DNA of 64,000 nucleotides from Setophaga petechia. Its lineage: Eukaryota > Chordata > Aves > Passeriformes > Parulidae. The stretch is taken from contig JANCRA010000003.1 in the NCBI GenBank assembly GCA_024362935.1, forward strand, positions 47,839,844 to 47,903,843, read 5' to 3'. Numbering within the stretch: position 1 is the first letter of the stretch; every line of letters begins with the position of its first letter. Of this stretch, positions 13,838 through 25,400 are shown piece after piece. The notes beneath the pieces are model-generated. The model saw only the letters and a program-made list of their open reading frames with translations, was not told the origin of the DNA and ran no database searches. The translations under genes and the position numbers were made by a program.

Positions 13838-14072
13838 CTGAGATCCCAGAACCAATGAGCTTGGAAAAGAACTCTGAGATCATCGAGTCCAACCTGCGAC
13901 CAACCACCACCTTGTCACCCAGCCCAGAGCACTGAATGGCACATCCAGTCCTTCCTTGAACACCTGCAGGGATGGGCATTCCACCACCTCCCTGCTGTCA
14001 GCCCTTTCCAGTGCCTGACAACCCTTTACATGAAGAAATCCCTCCTGATGTCCAAATGGAGACAACTAACTG
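13838..14072 (-). mobile_element. CR1 LINE 3'-end fragment, reverse orientation
   Basis: Reverse-strand CR1 with GATCATCGAGTCCAACCTG, CACCTTGTCACCCAGCCCAG, GAGCACTGAATGGCACATCC, CCTTGAACACCTGCAGGGAT and GAAGAAATCCCTCCTGATGTCC. It belongs to the same subgroup as the copies near 28.8 and 30.9 kb. Confidence 0.93.
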
Positions 14073-14465
14073 GGAGATGGGGCAAAAAAAGCCCCACACA
14101 GCTCCTTCTGGATGTGATATTTGCACATCTCTGAGCACACCTTCCTGTTTTTGCAGAACCAGATCTCATCATTCATTCATTTGCTTGTGATCTGAACATG
14201 ATGCCAAGCAGCGAGCATGCCTTTGCCTACCACTCCTAATTATTTTTCAATTGTTTACTTTGGACAGATTTGCTACTAAGGGCTTATTTTTAGTGTTGCA
14301 GCAGCATTAGAAAAGCTTTGCTGAAGGGTGGATTTCCCCCCAAATCACGGCATGGCTCTCCCTAAATCGGATCTCCAGAGACTGGACCAGCACACGTGTC
14401 CCACAGAGCCTCCGAGTCACACAACAGCGATTAACAACACCACAAAATTAACCTGCATCACCTAA

Positions 14466-14655
14466 AACACAACAAGTTCCACCTCAGCAGGAGGAAGAAC
14501 TTTCCACTGAGTGTGGCAGAGCACAGGAACAGGCTGCTCAGGCTGTCTCCCTCTCTGGAGGCATTCCAAACCCTCCTGGACACATTTCTGTGTCACCTGC
14601 TCTAGGTGGGGATGGTCTCCAGAGGCCCTTCCAACCCCAACTGTCCCGTGATACT
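14466..14655 (+). mobile_element. CR1 LINE 3'-end fragment
   Basis: Forward CR1 with AAGTTCCACCTCAGCAGGAG, GAAGAACTTTCCACTGAGTG, GAGCACAGGAACAGGCTGC and GGCCCTTCCAACCCCAACTG. The terminal repeat is degraded. Confidence 0.85.
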
Positions 14656-16099
14656 GGTTAAAAAGCCAAATAAACACTGAGGCTTCCAGAGTGGAAACAG
14701 AAAGGTGATGCAGACGAACTGGCAAGAAGGACAGAGCACCAACACTTAACTGAATGATTCAGTTGGATGAGAACACATCAGTGGCCTCCAAAATAACATT
14801 TCTGCCTCAAGACACAAGGGTGTAACTATTTTCCCCCCAAATCCCACATATCTAAGTTGCATCTTATTGTTCTGTGCAACTGTCACCATCAATCCCCAGC
14901 AAACAAAGCATCCAGAAAGGATCCACTGGCACAAAGTTCAGGGAATTATTTTTCCCTGCAGGCTTGGTGTTTTCCAGCTGATTTTACACCTATCAGTAGC
15001 ACTACACTTCTCTGCTCTGCTCCAGCTGGAAAGCTGTTGGAAATGCTGCACTGAGTTCATGAGCAAAACAAACAGAAATCAATGTTTAAATCCAAAACAT
15101 CCTGGTAAATCACACTAATGCACAATTTCCTATCACCAGCAAACATTTAGACAGTTCCAGCTGAAGCATGGGAACAATTCAGGTAGCCAGGACATGACAA
15201 ACGTGAAAGATGGCCCGGGATGAATATGTGAGCAGGATATTTCTGTTAAAGCGATCAGCAGCGTGCTGGTATTTAAATCACATTAAGATTTCAAAAGCAT
15301 CAGTCTATCACGCAGCTCGTGTCACTCTTTCTCACAACCACGAGGACCAGAAGCCTTAAAATAAAACCCCGAGCCCCCCAGAACACCAGAGAGCCCCTCA
15401 GCGTGGAGCAAGCACTCGCTAATTGTGGCAAACTGATGGACAGATCAATTAACCAGGCAAGCAAAAGCCCGGCAAAGCCTCTCGCTTTGAGGTTCGCCTG
15501 CTCCTGACAATGATGACTTCAGATGGAGAGCGAGCACGAGGGGCAGCTGGATTCTTTAAAACAAAACACAACCAGAACCTCTTTCAGATAAGCATTTTGT
15601 GGAAAGAGAGAGGGGAGGGGGAGAGGCAAACAGAATAGATCCCAAATGCTCGTATTTTTAAAGTTTTCATGGCTGCTCTTGTGAAAGAGAAGGGGTTCCT
15701 GTGTCTCCCTGTGCCGGGGCAGGGAAAGGGACATCGGGGTGTGGGTATCCCCGCGTTGGGGCTGGCTGTCGAGCAGGAGCCCGGGGAGCACTTGCTAGTC
15801 TTCCCGAGATCTGCCCAGTCACATGTGCTGGCTCCTGCGCCTTATAGAAGCAGCTGGAAAAGAGGGAGCCAGCGGAGCTGCCTCCATTAGGAGCCACCGC
15901 TACACAAAAGGAGAAGAGGAAACAAGCCGTGGGCCACCGGAGCAGCCGGCAGGAAAGGAGAGATGTCCAGAGCCACGGGGAGCGCACGGCAAGTGGGAAA
16001 AATCACGATGGAAATGAAAACTGCTCTGCTGTCCCCCAAAGAGGCTCGATGGTACCTGCTTGACAGGGACACGGGGCGCACAGCCCGCCCGGCATCACA

Positions 16100-17400
16100 T
16101 CCTGCAAACCATCGGGAACTCGACGCACTCAACCGCTCAACCCTCAGGGGAGGGGCTCATCGCCCCGCTCGGGCGTGGGGAGCCCCAAAACACCAACCCC
16201 AGCCAGCCCGTCCTGTGCCAACTCCCGGCCGGGCAGCGCCGGTTCAGCTCCGAGATCCGGAGGGGCCGAGGACAGCGACGGCTTTCCCTGGGAATCGCCC
16301 CCGATCCGGCGATGCCGAGGCGAGCAGCCCCTGGGGCGAGGAGCCCCCCGGGACCACGAGCCCCGCAACTCCCCCGGGCCCCCCCGCCCGGCCCCGCCGC
16401 CTTTGTGCTGCCCGAGCGGCAGGGGCGGAGGAGCCCGGGGGGGTTCGGCGGGGCCGATCCGGCCTCGCACCGGTGGGACCGCGCGGGGTAACGACGGCCC
16501 GGCCCGGCCCACCCGCTACCGAGCCCGCCGTGCCCTCCCGGCGCTTCCCCGCCGCCGCGGGAAGTTCCCGGTGGCCCCGCGTACCCGCCGCCCCCCAAAC
16601 CCCGGGGCGGCGGCACCTGCTCCCGGCCCGGCGGAGTTCCCGGGGGCGGAGGGACGAGCCGGCGCCGCGAGGACCGCGTGTGGACTCACCGGGAGGCTGC
16701 CGCAGGCCCCGGGGGGGAGAAATCCAGCGGCGGGAGCGCCGCGAGTCCCGAGCTCCGCGCTGCTGCTGCGTCAGCGCCGCCGCCTCCTCGGCTGCGGGAT
16801 GGGGACGAGGCGCCACCGCCGCCGCCCGCCCCTGGCCGCGGGGCGTCGCGGAGCGGGCGGGCGGAGGCCGGAGCGGGCGGCGGAGGGGCCGGGAGGGGCG
16901 GAGGAGGGGGCGGAGAAGGGACCGAAGGAGGGACCGGGGGCGCCGCCGCCGCCGCGAACTCCCCGCAAGCCGCGAGCGCCTCCGGCCTCCTTCCTGCTTC
17001 CTCGTCCGCAGCCAATCGCCGCCCGCCGCCCGCCGCTCGCCCCGCCGCGCCGGCCAATCACGGCCGCCTCTCCCCGCCGCCGCCGGCCAATCGCCGCCGC
17101 GCCCGCCCCCGCCCCGAGCCCCCCTCGGCGCCCCCCCACTCTCCTCACGGAGCCCCCCACTCTGCCGCCGCTCGCCAGTGGCGCGGGATAACCGGGAAAA
17201 CCGGGATAAGCGCCCCGCCGGAGCTCTGGGGTAGCCCCCAGTGGCCGCGATTCCCTCACAGGACGGGGGCGTGAGGCGGCCTCGCGTGCCACTCAGGGCC
17301 CCCCCGTGGGTCCCTCAGAGGCGCCCGAGTCACCCTCACACCTCGCGGGTGTGGCCGGCGCATCCCGGGGGCGGTCACACTCACACCGAGCCCTGCGTCC
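16100..17400 (-). promoter_or_regulatory. BAHD1: CpG island, presumed BAHD1 promoter and untranslated exon 1
   Basis: About 1.3 kb of very GC- and CpG-rich sequence. Three CCAAT boxes lie close together at 17,012-17,016, 17,054-17,058 and 17,087-17,091. A perfect GTGAGT donor preceded by CCG sits on the minus strand at 16,689-16,684. CCAAT boxes commonly lie some 60-100 bases upstream of a start site, which would place minus-strand transcription starts near 16.9 kb and a non-coding first exon of a few hundred bases ending at 16,690. Naming it BAHD1 is an inference from conserved gene order only. The long frames in this island (up to about 420 codons, both strands) are composition artefacts. 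Confidence 0.55.
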
Positions 17401-17889
17401 AAACTCGGGGAAAGTTGTATGTCCCAGGGGTCCGGCGGGAGCTCCGCTGAGAGCTGCCAGGGAGGAGAGGCAAAAGGCAGAGCGGGCTTGAGCGCCCATC
17501 ATTGTCACCCCGAGATGGGCACTGGAAAGGCCACGGACACCCGCTGTGTGGTGGCTGGCCCTGAACAGCCTTGTGAGTCAGCACTAGGGGAATATCCCGT
17601 TGCATTTTAGGAGAAAAAAGGCCAACAGGGAGTTCTCACGTGTCCCAGAGCTTCCCCACAGAACCTGTCCTCACTGGACACTCAGGTGTCCATAGCTTCT
17701 ATGGTCTTACCGACAGGTGAGACATGGCAGCAGTGGGAACATCTGGAAAACCCCATGTTTTCCTGGACAAATTAGTTAAAGCCCTAAAGCAGACCCAATA
17801 AGCCACAGAAGTTATTTGATCAGTATGTTTAGCAGTACCTCAGTCCCCATCACGAAAGCCTCTCCATCAGTTGCAGAATGGGGTTTTTC

Positions 17890-18075
17890 CATAGAATCAT
17901 GGAATCTCCTGAGCTGGATCCACAGGAATCGAGCCCCACTCCTAGTCCTGCACAGGACAGCCCCAAAATCCTACCATGTGCCTGAGAGCATTGTCCAAAC
18001 ACTTCTTGAGCTCTCTCAGGCTTGGAGCTCTGACCTCTTCCCTGAGGAGCCTGTTCCAGTACCAAATTTGTCATA
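17890..18075 (-). mobile_element. CR1 LINE fragment, reverse orientation
   Basis: Reverse-strand CR1 with ATAGAATCATGGAATCTCCTG, GCACAGGACAGCCCCAAAATC, TGTGCCTGAGAGCATTGTCC, AACACTTCTTGAGCTCT and CCTGAGGAGCCTGTTCCAGT. Confidence 0.9.
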
Positions 18076-18431
18076 TTTCTTTTAAATTTGGGAAACAGCT
18101 GGGAAGGAACTGGCACGTGGAACAAGCAACCCATGGGGCTCCAGGAGATAAATACACACACAATAAGAGTGAGACCCTGATGATCTGCTTGAAATTCAGC
18201 TAAACTGCAGGAGACTTAAGAGCCTGAAATACTTCCTGCCTTGTTCCGGTGGTCCACAGGGATCTTGCAAACAACAGCAGGATCAAGCACTGCTATGATT
18301 ATTGCAGGATCCAGATGTTACACAGGAGAAGCTTGAGAGGAAATTCAGCTATTTGGAGACACTGATTCCTGAAACAAATACCAGTCATTGGTGATGGAGC
18401 AGGGAAAAATAAGTAAACTTAACAGCTTCAC

Positions 18432-18548
18432 CCCTGGAAGCCCTCAAGGTGCAGTAGGGCAACTCTCCTTAAAAACTCTCTGATATTGTTTATGAGTTGG
18501 ACTTGGATGATCCTTGTGCATCCTTTCCACTTCAGGATATTCTGTGAT
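18432..18548 (+). mobile_element. CR1 LINE extreme 3' fragment
   Basis: Short, diverged 3' end with a GTTGGACTTGGATGATCCTT-like core, then CCTTTCCACTTCAGGATATT and TCTGTGATTA. Confidence 0.7.
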
Positions 18549-21500
18549 TACCCCATTTCACTTCCTCCCTTTGGATGCAATTTCCCAGGCTCTATTTAAT
18601 GCAGCTGGACATCACCAAGAGCCACTCCACAAGCACAAAAGTTCTGTCTCCTCAGACCAGAGCTGCTCTCCACCTGAAAAGTGAAGGCAGCTCATGGTGC
18701 TGCCAAATTGTTCCCTAAAAATGATATTTTATTGGAGTTTTCCCCTCTGCTGTGAGCCACAGGAAGAGGAGGGAAATCGCAGAACTCTGAGATCAGAGTT
18801 CAATTTTGGTGTTACACAGAGCACACTTAACTCCAGTTGTTAGATGTGTTCAAGTGACTTCCAAAATCTACCACCTCAGACTCCCATATCTAAACACAAT
18901 TATATTTGAGCAGAAAAGTGAAGAATCTGGGAATTCCAAAGTTCTGAAACCCCCCTGCAACTCAACCCACAGTGCCACAGTGTTCCAGAGGGAAACACTT
19001 GGGCAAAATTAATGCTGAAGTTTGATGACAAATATCATTTAACAGCTGCTTTTTGGGGAAAGTGGATGTGAGGCCACCTTCCCTCTTCCAGGTGTCTGGA
19101 ATAGGAGAACATCTGGAAAACGGACAGGTTGAGGATGGGGAGATGAGTGCTCCAGAGCTGCACAGGAGTGAAGCACAACGGAGCCATCTGCAGAGCTCCC
19201 TCTCTTTTGAGATACTAATTTATTCTCAAGTGGGGCTTTTCCTTGTCCCTTTCTCAGAGGGATGAGGGGGAAAAATGGGAAGCTAATTGCTGATTCCAGA
19301 ACAATGTGTTTGTGTGTCTGCCGGGCTCCAGCCTCTGTCAGGCAGCGACACAGCCGAGATGCAGCATTTGGGCTTTTCCTCCCCATATTAACTGGGAAGA
19401 ACAAATCACCAAAACCCCAACATGAGATCTTCCTACTCCAAATTCTGCCCTGTTTTTTGGGAAAGGGATAACATCCAGGGCTATAGACTGCTTGAACAGT
19501 AGCACAATAAGAATATTTGTGCCCAGCTCACAATTTGGACTGTGGCAGCACCTTGCTGAGGTAGTACCTGTTGGTAAAAGGGGTTGTAAAGCCCCTTGGC
19601 TGTGGGGGAGCTGGGACAGGAACCAGCAGGGATTGAGAGATTGTCCCTCATTGCACACCTTACCTCTGGGTATGGGGTGGGACAGGCACACACAGCTGAG
19701 CCACAGCTAAAGGGAAAGAAGGAAAAAGAGGATTTCACCATTAACACAGGGAAAACAGGGAAAGGGATCTTTTCTGATTTTAAATGTCAGGAGTAAAAAC
19801 TTTAGTTGTCCCCAGGAGAATGGGAAGAGCCCCAGCAGCTCACTGTGGGTCAGGCTGGCAGAAGGGTGTTTGCACTGCACACTCAGAACTCTCTGACTTT
19901 CAGGAACAACTATGGTGAGTTTTAAAAAGTCACAGGAAATTCAAGAGGAAAATCCCCCAGCAGTGCTGCAAGGACAGAGAGAGGGAGCCTGGAGCTCTGG
20001 TGCCCGTGATGGCAGGAGGTTGGCAGCAGCTCTTTTTAATCCAGGTGGGGAGGCAGTGCGTCCCTGGGAACACCTGAGCTTCCTGCACAGCCACAAACTG
20101 ATGGAGAGCATCCATTGTCCTGGCAGCTTGCAAATAGGCATGGAAGCTTAAGCAACAACCTTAATCTGAGTAAGCTGACACACTAAGAGCAGCAGTGTGG
20201 AGGATCCTGCACCAACTGGTTCCTTGGTTGGGCCTCAGGGAAGGACTTGGCTGCAGGCACATCTGCGAGGGGGAGGATGGCCAGCCCCACCTTCTGGTGG
20301 CCACAGATGGGGATGAACCCATCCTTGGGTCTTTATGTGGCCCCTGTCTGGCTGCAGTGACAGGGCTGGGTTAAAAAGTTTTTTTTTAAATCAGCACATC
20401 TCAGCTGCATCCCATAGGGATCCTGCCCTTTCCAGGCATATCCCCCACCAAGAAACATCCCCAAATCCAGCTGTGTGATCCCATCCCTCCTGATATCTCC
20501 ACAAAAAAGGTGCTGGTGCTGCACTGGCTTGCTGGCAAAGAGATGGGTTTTGGTGGTCCCCTCCTTTCCTTCCCCCTTCCAGGGTTAACCCGGTAACTGC
20601 AAAAGGCCAAATGAATCCCTGGTGGAGCTCCATGGACTGACTTGGAATTCTATTACACCAAAAAAAGCAAATTGGCTGTGAGTGTTCAGGTCTGCAGCAA
20701 ACCAGCTGTGGTTACAGAGACAGCTTCCTCTGAGATTTCTGTTTAAACATCAGCATTTGCTCATTTTTAGCTGGGTGAAATATTCCCCTTTTTCCACCGG
20801 AAGAAGCCAGAAGGGATTCAGGCTGGAGGAGAGGGCTCTGCCAGCACAGAGCTGTCACACAGGATCTCATTACCTACCTGGAAAAATCCAAATTACTCTA
20901 TTGGTGTCTCAGGGAATCATCTGCAGCTTTTTGGTGCTGTTGCTACAACTAAGGTTTGATTTATCATTTATTTTAATTTATGTTATTTTAGTTTTAGAAA
21001 AGTTCATGCTGTTTGTAACCTATATTGTCTATGAAGCAGCAGTGCCAAGGAAGTTCAGCAAATGAAAGGGGATTGCTGTGTTCTATTTCTTATTTTGCCT
21101 CTCATCTTAACACTTTAAAGCGCTTTAGTAAAGAATATATAATAGATAAAACATATATAATTTATTGATGGAGGGTGAAAACAGAGGGACAATGAACATA
21201 GCTCAGTGGGGACCAGCACAGTAAGGAAATGAGACTGGATTGAATTAAAGCAGAAAAATCCCAGGACTAAGAGTTAAGAACATCCCTGAGTGTTACAGTG
21301 GAGAGAGGTGAATGTGTGTACTTCAGTACATTGCAAAATCAGGATTAAAAGCAAAGACTCTGCTTTATGAGCTGGGCTGGGAGTGACAAACTGGCAGGGA
21401 GTGACAAACTCGCATGCACAGGAAGAATAAATGTCCTGCCTTGAGTTCCCAAGGTAGCCATTCCTTTATGAAGTGTGATTCACAAAACCAGGGAGGCTGA

Positions 21501-22394
21501 GGGGATCACAATGCAAAACACATGTCCCAGAAAGTCAGGATGGGAAAGCAAGAGGCAATTATGGGACCATCTGTGCTGTGGGATGGGCTGTGGCAGAACC
21601 AGCACCGGTCCTTCACCCCTCTGCGGGTTGTTGGGCTGGGGCAAACACTTCAGCTGTGGTCTGCTTGGAAAAATCAGTGGGAACAAACCCATGGCTGCTT
21701 GTACAACTCCTTGCACAGAATTAATATAGGAAAAACCTAATAAGAAATCCCAAAGGCACCACTCAGCCAATCTGCATTTCCAGAGAAACAGCTGGATCAG
21801 CAGGAAATCTTCATCTCTCTTTTGTGTCCCTCAGGTGGGTGGGAGCTCGTGCCAGCACGCAGACGTGCAGACAGGGACATTCCTCAGTGGGGGAGATGTG
21901 TCTGCTCCTTCACACTCCTGCCAGCACAGGGACACAGGGACATTCCTAATTTCCTATGTGAAAAGGAAACACCACTACTGGATGCTTTACTGTTTCCTTG
22001 TCCTCAAAGTCTCAAAGATGTTCAGCACCCTGAGGCCCACCCAGAGTCCCATTCAGAGATATTTTCAGCCCTTAGCATTGTTTTTCATTCCTTTCAGCAG
22101 CTGGAGGCAAGATCAGCACAAGGAGGAACTGATATCTCCACGGGCTTTTTGTGGGACATCAGGAAAAGCTCCAAAATCTTCATTAAGACAATAACAACAT
22201 CTCAGTGTTGGGGGAAACACACACACACATATCTGTTAATCCTCTGCTTCATCCCAGGGGTTGGGGGTTGAATTTGGGCTCAATACTCACAGTCTGAAGC
22301 TGCTGCATCTCCATTCCTTGTTGGCCATCCATCAGGCATTGGTGGGAAGATTTGGAGCTCCCCCATGCAAATCTCCCTCTTAGGGACAAGGTTT

Positions 22395-22485
22395 AGTGGT
22401 GGCCTTGCAAGTGCCAGGGGAACGGTTGGACTCGATGGTCTTAAAGGTCTTTTCCAACCTAAATGATTCCATGATTCTATGATAA
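22395..22485 (+). mobile_element. CR1 LINE extreme 3' fragment
   Basis: About 90 bases with GGTTGGACTCGATGGTCTT, AAAGGTCTTTTCCAACCTAA and the intact terminal GATTCCATGATTCTATGA repeat. Confidence 0.92.
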
Positions 22486-25400
22486 TCCTATTAGCATTAA
22501 CATGGGCTGTGTGGCTAAATCCCCACATTCTGCACAGAAATTGAATCCCTGAGGGGTTGGCTTAAAATAACAAATACTCAGAAAAAGAGAGACAGGAGCA
22601 GAGGAGGGTTTGCCCGGTGATGGGGACTACTATGAGAAGCAAATCAGGCAGTGCTCAGGGATTTGGATCTGCTGTGGAGAGTCATCTGGACTGGGGAGGG
22701 ATCTGGAGCATGTGCAATTGGCTGGGGAAAATGCTGTGCCCTGGGTGGCAGCACCTCCTTAATTTCCTTTCCTACATCTTTCCTCACTCTTGTTTGATAG
22801 CAGTGAGAGAGAAAAAGGAAAGGAAATAAGGAAGGGTCAGTGCACCATTTCCTCCAGGCTTTGAAACACAGGATGGGTTTTGAGGGACAGGGCTGCACAG
22901 GGCTGTCAGTCATCGAGCAAGTGCTGGAGCTGTGGGGAGAGCAGAGAAAAACCCTGGTGCAGAGACACCATAGCAGGGGAGGCACAGCCATGCTCAAACA
23001 GCTGGAAAACAGGCAGAGCTACCACAGCCATTGGTGTTGAGGTCTTGTCCACACGTCCAATGGCAGGATCTTCCCATGGGATGGAGTGAGTGATGAAAAG
23101 GGTGCTGGAAAATGGGGGAACTGCTGCAGAGGAGGATGTGGGCCCCATGGCTGCAGGTGGCCACAGATCTGGGCTCAGCCACAGGCTTATCCCAAAGTCC
23201 TGGCTGCTGCAGCCCTTGCAAAAATAGTCATTAACCCAAGTATCCTCATTAGATCCTCACGTGAGGACTTGTAGTTCACCAAAGTATTCCTGCAGTGTGA
23301 AGATTTCTGCTCTTTTGAGATACAAAGGAGCCTGGAGTAAAGGGAACTTTAATTCAGGAGACCCTGGATGATACTGATAATTCTTTGCCACACATTTAAT
23401 GACAAGTTTATTCCTCAGAAGTGTCCATGAAGTGAATGGTGGCACAGCCTTGCTCGTGTCCCAGCTCAGAAACCCCCAGCGGGTTCACACTCGGCCTGGA
23501 AACCGACCAAACTTAAACAAAGTGGGTTGTTCATACTGTTTGGACAGAGCCTTGGATCAAAACCCATTTATTCTGCTATTACTATTCATTATTCCCTCCA
23601 GTGGTACCCTGGATGTTTGAGCTGGGATCTGCTTAATCCTGTAAAGCCCAGCTTCTCCTCGTGCCAGAACGGGGAACAAAGTCATAATTCTCCATTCGCA
23701 GCCTTCCAGGCTGTTGCCATGGGAATGATGCAATGTTCCCAATTCCTGGGGCTGCTCTCCTGCCAGTTCAGGTAGGAGAAGCCACTTTCCCAAGGGAAGA
23801 GTGCCCTGGATTGAGTGCTGTGCTTTGACAATTAGCCAGGGAAGCTACAGATCACTCCATCAAAGTGACAGCTCCACACTCACAGGGACCTGGTTTCTGA
23901 ATTGGAAATGAAGCCCTGGGCAAGCCTGGCTCACTGGGTGTACATGGAAGTCCTGGATCTGTACCTTGGGGTCCTCAGGTACTTACAGTCCCACTGTGGT
24001 TGTCCTGTATAGAGCCTTCTGCAGTACTGCCCATCCACATCCAGGTCCCATCCTGCTGTTCCCAGCTCTTTACCCACGTGACACCCCAAATCAGGCTCCT
24101 GCCCAGGAAGCTATTCCCAGGGCTCCTTCCAGCCTCGAGTCTGTGCCTGGGCTTAGGCAGGATCTAGTGGAGGCTTTTGAAGTACAAAAATCCCCAGGGG
24201 CTGCTGAGAATGCATTTGGGTCTGAGGGGCTGGTGTGGTAAGAGCTTCCCAAACTTAACCTTAGAGCAGCAACCCTGATAAATCCTCCTTATTCCACCAC
24301 TGTGGTCAGAGATTGCACCAGCCCTGGCTTATCCCCAAAACCAGGGGCACTGATCTGCTCAGAACACTGGTACAGGTTCAAGCCAGACCCCGCTCCATAA
24401 AAGAACCTTTCCAAGGTTATGGTAGGAAAAGTTGCTAAAAAGTGTTACTTAGTGTGAAGTTCAGTTTGCCCTGTGAGAATCCAGAGCTGTAGGAATTTCA
24501 AAGCTAAAATGGGAAACAAGGCAGATCCTGATGGGAGCCTTGTCCAAACCTGCGGAGATAAAGCTGGTTAAAAGCCACCTTCTTTCCCCCCGCTTGTTTT
24601 CCTTCCATAAACCCAATAAAACTGAAGTCCCAAACCCTTGAGGATGGCTCCTCCCTTTCTCCTATCCTTGAGACTTCAAAGCATAACCTGAAAATTTCAT
24701 CAGTGCATGTTTACTCCTATGCCTTGCCCTAAATTTGGGTCTGAGTGGATCATCTCTGTACCAAACATCCTTGAGCTGTTTTCTGTCACATTAGAACCTG
24801 TGCTACCCTGGACTGCTCAGAATGGTGCCTCCTCACCCAGCACTGAGATGTGGTGGTGTCCAGGCAAGTCCTTCCTGCTGCATAGGGACTGGATTTGGAG
24901 AGCTGACTGGTTGCTCTCTTTAAAATAACATCCTTGATCCAGGGAGATTGAACACGGGGGACCAAAACAGGAGGCTGGTGTGGAGGGAAGCCCCTCAGAG
25001 CCCTGCCAAGGCTGGAGCTTGGCTGTGCCTTTGGCAGAGAATTTTCCAGCAAGCCATGCAGCACAGTGGGTCTGTGTTCAGCCCAAACAGCCTTGTTTCC
25101 TTCCCAAAATGTCACACGAGGTCTAAAGCCTTCCTAAAGTCAGGATATGTCTCATCCAGTTTCTTCAGCAAAGAGGGGGATTCAAGGGTTTGATGTGATC
25201 TCTGTGTGACAAATGCATGCTGGCTCTTTTATCACCTGGTTATCTGCCAGGTGCTTCAATAGATCTAAAACCTCCCGTACTCCAGAAGCTTCCCAGGCAT
25301 CAAAGTACAGCTGAGCACTGAATAATCCCCTTGGTCTTCCTCTTAACACTTGGGAAGAGGAGTAGGAGTTGATCTCCTCCGTGGGACAGGCTGTCTGATG

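Larger units (their letters stand above)
1..16689 (-). other. Non-coding sequence, presumed first intron of BAHD1
   Basis: No open reading frame here looks like a real protein, and nothing resembles the large, basic, proline-rich first coding exon of BAHD1. The stretch holds seven recognisable CR1 fragments, a purine-rich tract near 1.6-1.8 kb, a small CpG cluster at 10.75-11.05 kb, a T18 run near 9,765 and an A13 run near 11,350. The intron assignment is inference: it rests on the strong minus-strand donor at 16,689 and on the conserved order DISP2-KNSTRN-IVD-BAHD1 known from mammals. It could also be intergenic. Confidence 0.4.

Noticed and set aside
1..17000. Search for BAHD1 coding exons
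   Set aside because: Nothing resembling the BAHD1 basic/proline-rich region or BAH domain was found, so only the promoter is proposed.
15963..17234. 423-codon plus-strand open frame and overlapping long frames on both strands in the CpG island
   Set aside because: Arg/Pro/Gly/Ala-only composition, all frames equally open, no domain or homologue; typical of very GC-rich DNA.
25100..25350. Possible ancient retroelement or coding relic
   Set aside because: A faint likeness to a dispersed repeat only; too degraded to support from sequence alone.
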